A stretch of 64,000 nt of DNA, taken from assembly GCF_014844095.1 (NCBI RefSeq), contig NZ_CP062163.1:2761501-2825500 (forward strand), given 5' to 3'. Under the pieces are notes generated by a model. The model did no database searches and was not told the origin of the DNA. It worked only from the letters and a program-made list of their open reading frames with translations. A program made the position numbers and the translations under genes. Source of the DNA: Brevibacillus sp. JNUCC-41 (lineage in GTDB: Bacteria > Bacillota > Bacilli > Bacillales > DSM-1321). Shown one piece after another: positions 25,431 through 33,671 of this stretch. How positions within the stretch are numbered: position 1 is the first letter of the stretch; each line of letters opens with the position of its first letter.

Positions 25431-26138
25431 ATGACAAAAAATATAATGAGTAAAGAAGAATACTTAAATAAATCGAAAGAATTGAATATACCGTTTGAAA
25501 AGCCCAAAGTCCTTAATGATACGGACTTCATTACGGTAGCAAAAGAACGGAGATCTGTTCGCCAGTATGATGCTGAATACGTGATGACTGAAGAGGAAAT
25601 TCGCGAAATCCTGGATATTGCGATCCAAGCACCGTCTTCTTCCAACTTACAGCCATGGAGATTCCTTGTGATCCAAGATAAGCAAACCCAACAAGAATTG
25701 CTCCCCATCGCCAATAACCAACAACAAATCGTCGATGCATCTGCTGTCATTGCCGTTTTAGCGGATATAGAAGGCTACAAAAATGCAGAGCGGATTTATG
25801 GTGAATTAGTCAATAAAGGGATCATGAAGAATGAAATCAAAGAGCCATATGTGGCATCTATTCTGCATAATTACGGTAACTTTTCCGCTGAAAAGGCATT
25901 AAGTGTAGCCATGATTGACGGTGGCTTGGTATCCATGCAGATCATGTTAGCTGCAAAAGCAAAAGGGTACGATACAGTCCCAATGGGTGGTTTCGATGAA
26001 GCCAAATTTGTGGATGCATTCAATGTACCGGAAAACTTCAAACCTGTCATGTTAATTTCCATTGGAAAAGGAACTAAAGCAGGATTTGAAAAAGTCCGTT
26101 TGCCACTTGATACTGTATTGACTTGGAATAAATACTAA
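25431..26138 (+). CDS. Nitroreductase family protein (FMN-dependent NAD(P)H oxidoreductase)
   Basis: A 235-aa nitroreductase-fold enzyme: RRSVRQYDAE and QAPSSSNLQPWRFLVI are the FMN-binding N-terminal motifs, and KGYDTVPMGGFDEAK and ISIGKGTKAG are typical of the C-terminal half. Relatives reduce nitroaromatics and quinones and are often induced by electrophile stress. AATGGAGGTCATTATAA precedes the ATG. The promoter carries a strong palindromic operator, so the gene is very likely repressed in the uninduced state; the regulator may be the adjacent Rrf2 protein or a MarR-type protein elsewhere. Confidence 0.92.
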   Translation: MTKNIMSKEEYLNKSKELNIPFEKPKVLNDTDFITVAKERRSVRQYDAEYVMTEEEIREILDIAIQAPSSSNLQPWRFLVIQDKQTQQELLPIANNQQQIVDASAVIAVLADIEGYKNAERIYGELVNKGIMKNEIKEPYVASILHNYGNFSAEKALSVAMIDGGLVSMQIMLAAKAKGYDTVPMGGFDEAKFVDAFNVPENFKPVMLISIGKGTKAGFEKVRLPLDTVLTWNKY

Positions 26139-26167
26139 GGTTTTGGAAAAATATTTGTACTATGTTA

Positions 26168-26201
26168 AAAGGATAGCTAAAACTCGCTATCCTTTTTTTC
26201 A
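26168..26201 (+). terminator. Terminator of the nitroreductase gene
   Basis: AAAGGATAGC and GCTATCCTTT form a 10-bp stem followed by a T run. Confidence 0.85.
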
Positions 26202-26394
26202 TGATTTGAGATTTGCTCTCTACTCATAAAAATGATTATTCTCGCAAGCGATATAAGGATATGTTACAATTTTTCCATATATTTCTTTCAGGATATCTCT
26301 TCTGAAACAGTGCTAAAGAATTATTTTTGGAGCTGAAAGCCAAAAAATACAGCAATTATCGTTGGCCGTTTACAATGGATGGGAGGGAGTCCTT

Positions 26395-26940
26395 ATGAAG
26401 AATAAGAAAAGTGAAGTGTTCTCGTGGTTGAAATCTATCTTATTCGCTGTAATGATCGTGTTCATTTGCCAACAGTTTTTATTTACACCAGTTACAGTAA
26501 AAGGTGAATCAATGGAGCCGACTTATGAAAATGATGACCGGATAGTGGTAGCTAAAATCGGAAAGCCGGAGCGCTTCGATATGGTCGTATTTTATGCTCC
26601 CGATGCGGAAGAGAATTATATAAAAAGGGTAATCGGTCTACCAGGTGACAGCGTCGAAATGAAAGATGATGTCTTATTTATCAATGGGAAAAAGTATACA
26701 GAACCATATTTGAAAACAAAAAAAGGGGAAATTCCACCTGAAGAAAATCTGACGGAGAATTTCACCCTGAGTGATTTACTTGGAAAATCCAGGGTACCTG
26801 CCGGCCATTTATTTGTCATGGGGGATAATCGAAGGAATAGTTGGGATGGAAGAAGATTTGGTTTTATTTCTGAAAAATCACTTGTGGGCAAAGTGAAATT
26901 TCGTATCTCCCCATTAAATGAAATGGGAGTGCCGAAGTAA
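26395..26940 (+). CDS. lepB: Signal peptidase I
   Basis: A 181-aa type I signal peptidase of the Gram-positive Sip size class: a short cytosolic N-terminus, one membrane segment (about residues 12-30), catalytic Ser39 in GESMEPT, catalytic Lys77 in YIKRVIGLPGD, and the C-terminal MGDNRRNSWDGRRFG box. It cleaves signal peptides of exported proteins at the outer face of the membrane. The start at 26395 follows GGGAGGGAG; the frame is open from 26362. It is monocistronic with a small terminator behind it. Confidence 0.95.
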   Translation: MKNKKSEVFSWLKSILFAVMIVFICQQFLFTPVTVKGESMEPTYENDDRIVVAKIGKPERFDMVVFYAPDAEENYIKRVIGLPGDSVEMKDDVLFINGKKYTEPYLKTKKGEIPPEENLTENFTLSDLLGKSRVPAGHLFVMGDNRRNSWDGRRFGFISEKSLVGKVKFRISPLNEMGVPK

Positions 26941-27001
26941 ATGGAAAGCCAAGAGGATTATTATTATATGGACTAAGTTGTATTTATAGCAGATGATGGA
27001 T

Positions 27002-27034
27002 AAGAACCTTTCCCTGTGGTTAAGGTTTTTCATT
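27002..27034 (+). terminator. Weak terminator between lepB and cobT
   Basis: AAGAACCTT pairs with AAGGTTTTT across about 11 nt, with T residues at the end. The stem is short, so read-through into cobT is possible. Confidence 0.5.
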
Positions 27035-27055
27035 TTGGATTGTAGGGGGATTAAT

Positions 27056-28102
27056 ATGACGAATGGATTAGCTGACATCTCCATCCCGATGTTGGATGAA
27101 GAAATGGGACGGCAGGTTAAAGGACATGTCGATTCACTGACTGTTCCTCTGGGGAGCCTAGGCCGGCTTGAAGAATGGATAATCGAACTGGCCAAGATGA
27201 CAGGATTGGCATTTCCGGACATTTCGAAACCGGGGGTGATCGTGTTTGCGGCCGACCATGGTATTACGGAAGAAGGGATTTCGGCTTATCCTAAAGAAGT
27301 GACGGAACAAATGGCACTTAATTTCCTGAATGACGGTGCTGCCATCAATGTATTGAGCCGCGCGATAGATGCATACTTGGACATTGTCGATATAGGGATC
27401 GATGCAGATATCGAAGCACCGGGGTTAACTTCGAGAAAAGTCCGCAATGGAACTAGAAATTTTTATAAAGAAGAGGCGATGACAAAGGAAGAAGTAATTC
27501 AAGCGCTTGAAATTGGATATGACCGTGCACAGAAAATGATTGCCCGTGGTGCGAACTGCCTGATCCTTGGTGAAATGGGAATCGGAAATACGACTTCCAG
27601 TACCGCCATCATCTCCATCGTAAGCGGGAAAAGCGTTGGATCACTAGTGGGGCAGGGAACAGGATTGAAGTCAGAAGGCATTATACATAAGCGGAGAATA
27701 ATTGAAGAAGCGATTTCATCAAGAAATCCTAATCCAGATGATCCAATCGATATTTTGATGAAAATCGGCGGGTTCGAAATTGCAGGTATGGCAGGGGCCA
27801 TGCTTGCTGCAGCGAATAACCGTATACCCATTCTTGTTGATGGTTTCATTACAACCACGGCTGCTGTATTGGCCAACCTGATTTCCGGACGTGCAGCCGA
27901 CTATATGTTTGTTGGTCATCAATCTGCAGAACCTGGTCATAGAACGGCCATAGAACTGCTTGGCAAGGAGCCGATCCTCGATGTAGGAATGAGAATTGGG
28001 GAAGGAACAGGGGCTGCCCTGTCATACCCCATTCTTAAGGCAGCGACATTGGTCATTAAAGAAATGGCAACATTTGAATCTGCAGGCGTGTCAAATAAGT
28101 AA
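27056..28102 (+). CDS. cobT: Nicotinate-nucleotide--dimethylbenzimidazole phosphoribosyltransferase
   Basis: A 348-aa CobT, which makes alpha-ribazole phosphate for the lower ligand of cobalamin. Motifs: PLGSLGRLEEWIIELAK, VFAADHGITEEGISAYPKEV, GEMGIGNTTSSTA, FITTTAA and the C-terminal MRIGEGTGAAL with the catalytic Glu. The start ATG 27056 has TAGGGGGATTAAT upstream; the frame is open from 26993. No other cobalamin gene and no cobalamin riboswitch is near, so it is an isolated lower-ligand gene, consistent with corrinoid remodelling or salvage. Confidence 0.95.
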   Translation: MTNGLADISIPMLDEEMGRQVKGHVDSLTVPLGSLGRLEEWIIELAKMTGLAFPDISKPGVIVFAADHGITEEGISAYPKEVTEQMALNFLNDGAAINVLSRAIDAYLDIVDIGIDADIEAPGLTSRKVRNGTRNFYKEEAMTKEEVIQALEIGYDRAQKMIARGANCLILGEMGIGNTTSSTAIISIVSGKSVGSLVGQGTGLKSEGIIHKRRIIEEAISSRNPNPDDPIDILMKIGGFEIAGMAGAMLAAANNRIPILVDGFITTTAAVLANLISGRAADYMFVGHQSAEPGHRTAIELLGKEPILDVGMRIGEGTGAALSYPILKAATLVIKEMATFESAGVSNK

Positions 28103-28105
28103 GAA

Positions 28106-28142
28106 ATAGGAGACCTTCATTGTGATGGTCTCCTATTTTTAT
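28106..28142. terminator. Terminator between cobT and the sigma-54 activator gene
   Basis: AGGAGACC pairs with GGTCTCCT, followed by ATTTTT; it lies between convergent genes. Confidence 0.8.
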
Positions 28143-28161
28143 AACTTCTTTCAGTTCACTT

Positions 28162-29565
28162 TTACTTAATGGGCAGATGCCCTTTATATTTCTTCATTTT
28201 CCTGACGACGGAAGGCTGGCTGATCCCTAAGAATTTAGCCATTTCATATGTGGACTTACATTGTTTACTCGCTTTCATCATCATCCATTTTTCCACTTGT
28301 TCGAGGGCGGTATTGAGATCACTATCATCAACCATCACATCGTCAATCATTAGGGAATCATCTATTTTCTCAAAAGATTCTTGTCCATGGAAATGGGAGG
28401 GGAGAAAGCCAGGGAAAATGATGGAGTCTTCCGAGGTCAAAATGAGCCGTTCAATCAAGTTTTCCAATTCACGCACGTTTCCTGACCATTTATGCTGAAT
28501 CAGTATTTCGTAAGTGGAAGGGTGCAATTTCTTATCTGACTTGTATTTCTTGTTGATGATTTCAAGATTATGATTGATTAAGATGGCAATATCTTCTTTT
28601 CTTTCTCGTAATGGCGGTATTTGGATGGGGATCACATTTAAGCGATAATACAAATCGAGCCTGAATGTTCCCTTTTCCACCATTTCCTCAAGGTTTTGAT
28701 TGGTTGCCGTTACAAGCCGAAAATCTATCTTATGCTCTTTTTTTCCGCCAACCCTTTTAAAAGTCTTCTCTTGCAGGACATTTAATAATTTCACTTGCAT
28801 ATCCAGCGGAAGCTCTCCGATTTCATCCAGAAATAGGGTTCCATTATCCGCCTGTTCTACTAGCCCTTGCTTCCCCTGCTTCTGCGCTCCGGTGAAGGAC
28901 CCCGCTTCATATCCAAACATTTCAGATTCAAAGAGACTTTCAGGGATGGTACTGCAGTTGACTTCGATGAATGGCTCTTTGCTGCGGTAACTCTGATTGT
29001 GCAGCCTGCGGGCGAATACGCTCTTCCCTACACCGGATTCACCGAGAAGCATGACTGTCGCATCCGTTTTGGAAACACGGTGTATCGTTTTGGCGATTTG
29101 CCGCATTTCCTTGCTGCGATAGATCAGCTCTTCCTGTTCCCTAAGTTCCTCGACTTCCGATTGGTATTCTTGAATCTTTCTCTCCAATTGACCATACTGA
29201 TCCTGGAGGTTCCTGATTTCAGTTTGATCTTGGGCATAGCTGACGACACGAATCAATTCACCATCATCATCAAAGATGGGATAGGCAGTCGACATGACGA
29301 TTTTTCCCGTCTTTGTATGCTGCATGATCTGGATAGGTGTTTTCTCTTTCAATACCATGGCGGAAATCGACGGTGAAAGGATTCCTTCCGTCTCGAGCTG
29401 GTAAACTGATTTTCCAAGATAATGTTCCGGTTCGATTCCATATATCCACCAATGGTTAGGATTCGTGAATAAAATGAATCCTTTTTCATCGGTCACGGTA
29501 ATATTATTATTGGATGTGTTGATGATGCATTCCAAAACTCTTTTGACATTATTATCACTCATCAT
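28162..29565 (-). CDS. PAS-domain sigma-54-dependent transcriptional activator
   Basis: A 467-aa enhancer-binding protein: a PAS domain (about 10-115, TVTDEKGFILFTNPNHWWIYG), a coiled linker (115-150), and a sigma-54 AAA+ domain with Walker A GESGVGKS (175-182), the sigma-54 contact loop GSFTGA (222-227, a common variant of GAFTGA) and Walker B LFLDEIGEL (244-252). The C-terminal helix-turn-helix is MAKFLGISQPSVVRKMKK. It activates sigma-54 promoters in response to a small ligand, like RocR, BkdR or TyrR-type proteins. It is divergent from a 2-keto acid decarboxylase gene 265 bp away, but I find no -24/-12 element there. Confidence 0.93.
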   Translation of the reverse strand: MMSDNNVKRVLECIINTSNNNITVTDEKGFILFTNPNHWWIYGIEPEHYLGKSVYQLETEGILSPSISAMVLKEKTPIQIMQHTKTGKIVMSTAYPIFDDDGELIRVVSYAQDQTEIRNLQDQYGQLERKIQEYQSEVEELREQEELIYRSKEMRQIAKTIHRVSKTDATVMLLGESGVGKSVFARRLHNQSYRSKEPFIEVNCSTIPESLFESEMFGYEAGSFTGAQKQGKQGLVEQADNGTLFLDEIGELPLDMQVKLLNVLQEKTFKRVGGKKEHKIDFRLVTATNQNLEEMVEKGTFRLDLYYRLNVIPIQIPPLRERKEDIAILINHNLEIINKKYKSDKKLHPSTYEILIQHKWSGNVRELENLIERLILTSEDSIIFPGFLPSHFHGQESFEKIDDSLMIDDVMVDDSDLNTALEQVEKWMMMKASKQCKSTYEMAKFLGISQPSVVRKMKKYKGHLPIK

Positions 29566-29765
29566 TTTCCCCCTTATCCACTGTTCCGGTGATTCAAATA
29601 TAAATCAAAAATAGAGGTGAAATCAAGAATTTTCAGATATTTCGATTTGGAATTGAATCATTTTTTATAAGAGCCATGCCTGAGATAGTCTCACTCACTT
29701 CATTCATCAAAGCTAAAACTAGAGTAATAGAGTAGCGAATCCACCTTAAGTATATGGATATTTAC

Positions 29766-29790
29766 GGTTAACCTACTTATGTTTGGGTAT
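29766..29790 (+). promoter_or_regulatory. Sigma-B-like promoter of the decarboxylase gene
   Basis: GGTTAA (29766-29771), a 13-nt spacer and GGGTAT (29785-29790) match the sigma-B consensus in 11 of 12 positions, 40 nt before the start codon. Confidence 0.5.
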
Positions 29791-29829
29791 AAATAAAATA
29801 GAGAGTAATCGATTGAAGGAGTGATTGAC

Positions 29830-31497
29830 TTGACTGAAAAAAGAACCTTGGGACAATATTTATACAACTGCTTAAAAGCAGAAGGCATTACAGAGATTTT
29901 TGGTGTGCCTGGAGACTATAATTTCTCATTGCTAGATACTTTGGAAGATTACGATGGGATTGAGTTCATTAATGGACGAAATGAACTCAATGCAGGATAC
30001 GCTGCGGACGCTTATGCCCGTGTGAAGGGAATTTCGGCACTCATCACCACCTTTGGTGTCGGTGAAATGAGCGCATGTAATGCAATCGCTGGCGCGTACA
30101 GTGAGAATGTGCCGCTCATACATATTGTCGGCTCGCCAAAGTCCATGATGCAACAGGAGAAGGAGCTTGCCCATCATACGTTTATGAATGGAGATTTTGA
30201 TGTTTTCCGTAAGGTTTATGAGCATATCACCAGTTATACGGCAATTCTTACACCAGAAAATGCAGCAAGGGAGATACCGGCTGCAATCAGGATCGCGAAA
30301 GAAAAGAAAAAGCCCGTTTATTTGGTAGTGGCTATCGATCTTGTTGAAAAACCGTTGGTTTCTCACGGTGAGACTTCTGAAAATGTGGCCAAAACGAATG
30401 TCGATGCGCTGCAGTCAGCAGTGAAGCATATAAAAGGGATGCTAGAACATGTGAACAAAGCGGTTCTGATTGTCGACGTGAAAACACTTCGTTATAACCT
30501 GCAGAAACCCGTACTGCAGCTCGCTGAGAAGTTAAATGTTCCAGTTGCTTCGCTAATGCAGGGAAAAAGCGGGTTTGATGAGAGCCATCCCCAGTATATC
30601 GGTGTTTACGGCGGAGCTTTCGGAAGTAAGGATGTCACTCAGACTGTTGAAGAAGCGGATTTCATCATAGCCGTTGGAGCTGTTTGGTCAGACGTCAATA
30701 CCTCCAAAGGTACAGCAAAGCTTAACCCGTTGAAAATGGTGGAAATTCAACCTGATACAGTTAAAGTGGGGGAAGCCAGCTATATGAATGTCAAGGCGGA
30801 GGAAATTCTAAATGCACTCCAGGACATTGGGTACCGGCAGAACGAATCTGTGGGAAACATCTCATTTCCTTATGACACAATGGTTGAAGACCCATCAGCA
30901 CCATTGAAGGCCGCTTCTTATTATCCTCGAATTCAGCAAATGTTAAAAGAAAATGACATTGTGGTCACGGAAACAGGAACATTCTCTTATGGCATGTCAC
31001 AGGTCAGGTTGCCGAAAGGGGCGACCTACATAGCTCAGGGAGGCTGGCAAAGCATCGGATATGCCACGCCCGCAGCTTTCGGTGCTTGCATAGCGGATAG
31101 AAACCGGCGTGTTCTTTTGTTCACCGGGGACGGATCGATACAGCTGACGGCACAGGAAATAAGCTCGATGCTGGAGAACGGCTGCAAGCCCATCGTGTTT
31201 ATTCTAAACAATAACGGTTACACGATAGAAAAATTCTTGAACGTAAAAGTCGATATAGAAAAACAGAAATACAACGAGATACCAGAGTGGAATTATACAA
31301 AACTGGCTGAAGCGTTTGGTCAAGAGGCATTTACAGCAAAAGTCGAGACGAATGGTGAACTGGATGATGCCATTACAAATGCTCAGAACGCTGATAAGCT
31401 TTGCCTTATAGAATTGGTCGTGAAAGATCAAATGGATGCCCCGGAATATTTGCAAAAAATGAGGCAGTATCTTGAAAAACAAGAGAAACTAAAGTAA
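29830..31497 (+). CDS. Thiamine diphosphate-dependent 2-keto acid decarboxylase (indolepyruvate/pyruvate decarboxylase type)
   Basis: A 555-aa enzyme of the pyruvate decarboxylase/IpdC/KdcA group, which turns 2-keto acids (pyruvate, branched-chain or aromatic) into aldehydes and CO2. Seen: LYNCLKAEGITEIFGVPGDY at the N-terminus, catalytic Glu52 in NGRNELNAGYAADAYAR, the His pair in ELAHHTF, and the ThDP/Mg motif from GDGSIQ to NNNGYT near residues 434-462. The start is TTG 29830, with AAGGAG 8 nt upstream; a GTG at 29821 overlaps the ribosome binding site. It may feed an Ehrlich-type route from amino acids. A sigma-B-like promoter suggests stress or stationary-phase expression. Confidence 0.92.
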   Translation: MTEKRTLGQYLYNCLKAEGITEIFGVPGDYNFSLLDTLEDYDGIEFINGRNELNAGYAADAYARVKGISALITTFGVGEMSACNAIAGAYSENVPLIHIVGSPKSMMQQEKELAHHTFMNGDFDVFRKVYEHITSYTAILTPENAAREIPAAIRIAKEKKKPVYLVVAIDLVEKPLVSHGETSENVAKTNVDALQSAVKHIKGMLEHVNKAVLIVDVKTLRYNLQKPVLQLAEKLNVPVASLMQGKSGFDESHPQYIGVYGGAFGSKDVTQTVEEADFIIAVGAVWSDVNTSKGTAKLNPLKMVEIQPDTVKVGEASYMNVKAEEILNALQDIGYRQNESVGNISFPYDTMVEDPSAPLKAASYYPRIQQMLKENDIVVTETGTFSYGMSQVRLPKGATYIAQGGWQSIGYATPAAFGACIADRNRRVLLFTGDGSIQLTAQEISSMLENGCKPIVFILNNNGYTIEKFLNVKVDIEKQKYNEIPEWNYTKLAEAFGQEAFTAKVETNGELDDAITNAQNADKLCLIELVVKDQMDAPEYLQKMRQYLEKQEKLK

Positions 31498-31499
31498 TG

Positions 31500-31630
31500 C
31501 CATGTTCGAAATGCTCTCACTCGGGCGGTCATGGAGCCTCTTCGGCGCTCTTTGCGCCTATGGGGTCTCCCTTGGACACGCTTTTCTAAGCAGGAGTCTC
31601 GAACAGCTCCTCCAATCAACTTCGTTTAAA
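31500..31630 (+). repeat. Dispersed repeat, copy C (subfamily 2)
   Basis: From CGAAATGCTCTCACTCGGGC to CTCCTCCAATCAACTTCG. It aligns with 14205-14335 (shared GGGCGGTC, TCTTTGCGCCT, GGGGTCTCCCTTGGACACGC and CTCCAATCAACTTCG-type blocks). It begins directly after the decarboxylase stop codon and occupies the place where a terminator would be expected. Confidence 0.8.
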
Positions 31631-31837
31631 AAATTCAGATAGAAACCCATTTGGGGAAAGGGAGCTGATTTCTGAAATCAACTGAACTTTTTAAATAAAA
31701 AACTGCAGGCAAACTGAGTTTTCATAGAGTTTGGCGCAAAATGGTGTTCGAAGTCCAAATAGTAAGGTGAAGGTCAAAAAAAATTCTTGAATGGTCGAAT
31801 ATAGTGCTTCGGCCTTTATGGTTTATTACTCTAATTC

Positions 31838-31937
31838 TCATTGGATGGAAGAAATATGCGACACTCCTTGCCGAATAACTGGCTAGGAAACCCTTCAGCC
31901 GCTTGCTTTGATGAGAAGCCTGCGGAAAGAGAGAGGG
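31838..31937 (-). repeat. Dispersed repeat, copy D (subfamily 1, inverted)
   Basis: On the minus strand this reads CTCTTTCCGCAGGCTTCTC, ATCAAAGCAAGCGGCTG, CTAGCCAGTTATTCGGC and ATTTCTTCCATCCAATGAG, collinear with copy A (5130-5236). It lies 210 bp from copy C in opposite orientation. An open frame from 31841 overlapping it is therefore not a gene. Confidence 0.75.
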
Positions 31938-31966
31938 TTTCTGAAACAGCTGGAACGGATTTTTTA

Positions 31967-32001
31967 AAGAAAGGTCTTCTGTTTATGAAGGCCTTTTTTT
32001 A
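31967..32001 (+). terminator. Terminator-like hairpin after the repeat cluster
   Basis: AAAGGTCTTC and GAAGGCCTTT form a 10-bp stem (one G:U) followed by T residues. No complete gene ends before it; it might end read-through from the decarboxylase gene. The rest of 31631-32150 holds no supported gene. Confidence 0.6.
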
Positions 32002-32149
32002 TTGGTATGGATACTGTACTTACGATATATCTATACGGCTCGATCAAGGACAAGAATGCAAGTTGGAAAAGTAATAGGATGGATTCCAAAAAGATAATGA
32101 GAATGGTAATAAGCCATAACACCAGTTGGCAGCCATTTGACATAATAAT

Positions 32150-32196
32150 ACGCAAAAAAGCGTGTATGATAGTTTATCAAAACACGCTTTTTGTTC
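32150..32196 (-). terminator. Terminator of the LysM/NlpC hydrolase gene
   Basis: AAAAAAGCGTGT and ACACGCTTTTT pair across about 17 nt; on the minus strand the stem is followed by T6. Confidence 0.8.
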
Positions 32197-32228
32197 TTTT
32201 ATCAAGGCATTTAATGCCATATCATTAT

Positions 32229-33410
32229 TTAGTTAAGAACTCGGACTGCCTTTACAAAGCTAGGTCCCCAGTAAGAACTGTTGATGTCAGCGTAGGATAC
32301 ACCTTTAGATGTGGAAGCATTCAGCATTTGACCATTACCGGCATAAATTCCCACATGATTGATTACACCATCATTGTTGGTATCGAAAAATACTAAATCC
32401 CCTTTTTGGAGGGATTTTGAAGATACCATTGTACCAACGTGTGATTGTGCCACTGAATTTCGAGGCAAGGAAACACCTGCACTTTGGAATGCCCTTAATG
32501 TGAATGAAGAGCAATCAAACACATCAGTGCGTGAAGTGCTAGCACCGTAAACATACTTCGCTCCCATATATTTAGCGCCAGCAGCCAAAACTTGATCTGC
32601 TTTGTTCGATTTGGACTGTTTTTTAATTGCAGATCCTGAGACTTGTCCGGAAACCCGGATGGATTGGCCAATACGAATACGATTTGAATTGGAAATAGTA
32701 GGGTTCATTTTAAGTAAGGCACTAAGGGAAAGGTTATATCTTTTAGAGATTGTTGATAAGGAATCCCCTAATTTAACCACATAAACTTCTGTTGTATTTT
32801 TACTATTATTCGTATTCGTATAGTTGTTAAGGGTATTAACCTTCAAGACCTGGCCAGGAAAAATAAGGTTACTAGTCAAATTGTTTTTAGACTTTAATTG
32901 TTTGACAGTCATATTATTGACTCTAGCAATCTTATCCAGGGTGTCACCGGATTTGACCCTATATGTAGCATTAGAAGGACTGTTTTTAGCCGCAGAGCTA
33001 GATGCAGGGGCTTTTCCGGAAACCCGGATGGATTGGCCAATATAAATGCGATCTGAATTAGAAATATCAGTATTTAATTTAAGCAGGGCACTAAGGGAAA
33101 TGTTATACTTTTTAGCAATTTTTGATAAAGTATCCCCCAGTTTAACCACATATTTTTCGGTTTTATCTATATTTTTATCTGTATGGTTGTTAAGGTTATT
33201 AACCTTCAAGACTTGGCCGGGAAAAATAAGGTTACTGGTCAAATGGTTTTGAGACTTTAATGTTTGGACAGTTGTATGATTAGCTTTAGAGATTCCATCA
33301 AGGGTGTCCCCTGATTTAACTTGATAAGAACCAGCATAAGCGGAAGTGCCTGCCACTAGGGTACCTATAATAGTACCTGCAAGAATGAAAGAGTTTTTAG
33401 AATTGTTCAT
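32229..33410 (-). CDS. Secreted LysM-NlpC/P60 peptidoglycan endopeptidase
   Basis: A 393-aa D,L-endopeptidase of the LytE/LytF/CwlS type. A signal peptide (residues 1-26, cleaved after SAYA) is followed by four LysM domains (about 29-70, 87-130, 150-191, 209-252), then an NlpC/P60 domain with Cys300 in VFDCSSF, His352 in NHVGIY and Asn364. The LysM domains form two tandem pairs of near-identical order (VKSGDTLD.I then VVKLGD.LS.I), so the array arose by duplication of a two-LysM unit. The enzyme would cleave the gamma-D-Glu-meso-DAP bond in the wall. AGGAGGAAC lies before the ATG. Confidence 0.93.
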   Translation of the reverse strand: MNNSKNSFILAGTIIGTLVAGTSAYAGSYQVKSGDTLDGISKANHTTVQTLKSQNHLTSNLIFPGQVLKVNNLNNHTDKNIDKTEKYVVKLGDTLSKIAKKYNISLSALLKLNTDISNSDRIYIGQSIRVSGKAPASSSAAKNSPSNATYRVKSGDTLDKIARVNNMTVKQLKSKNNLTSNLIFPGQVLKVNTLNNYTNTNNSKNTTEVYVVKLGDSLSTISKRYNLSLSALLKMNPTISNSNRIRIGQSIRVSGQVSGSAIKKQSKSNKADQVLAAGAKYMGAKYVYGASTSRTDVFDCSSFTLRAFQSAGVSLPRNSVAQSHVGTMVSSKSLQKGDLVFFDTNNDGVINHVGIYAGNGQMLNASTSKGVSYADINSSYWGPSFVKAVRVLN

Positions 33411-33671
33411 TTAGGAAAGTTCCTCCTGATGTGGTAAAAAAATATGTAGCATTTATATTATAAGGGTATGGACTATAAAAAACATGACCCATATAAATAA
33501 AATTCAACTTTTTCGTCATTTTTCGCGTAATCTTGCTACAGATAAATGGGGGTTTATGGGATTTAGATGGAGTGTAAGAGGGCCATACTGTAATTTCGTA
33601 TAAATGGAAGTTTGAAGTAATTAAAAAGAAAGGTAAGAATAGAATATCCTTACCTTTCCATGATTCATTTT
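33411..33671. other. Intergenic region between the hydrolase and ycgQ
   Basis: It contains the promoter side of the LysM hydrolase (TATAAT on the minus strand near 33460-33465, weak -35) and, at about 33631-33663, the repeat AGGTAAGAATAGAATATCCTTACCT, an imperfect terminator for ycgQ on the minus strand. Confidence 0.4.

Noticed and set aside
26941..27055. Cobalamin riboswitch before cobT
   Set aside because: The interval is too short and lacks the B12-box; it only holds a small terminator.
29566..29829. Sigma-54 -24/-12 promoter in the activator/decarboxylase interval
   Set aside because: No TGGC followed by GC at the required distance on either strand.
31841..32074. 77-codon open frame on the plus strand
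   Set aside because: It lies on repeat copy D and runs over a terminator hairpin; no ribosome binding site or family similarity.
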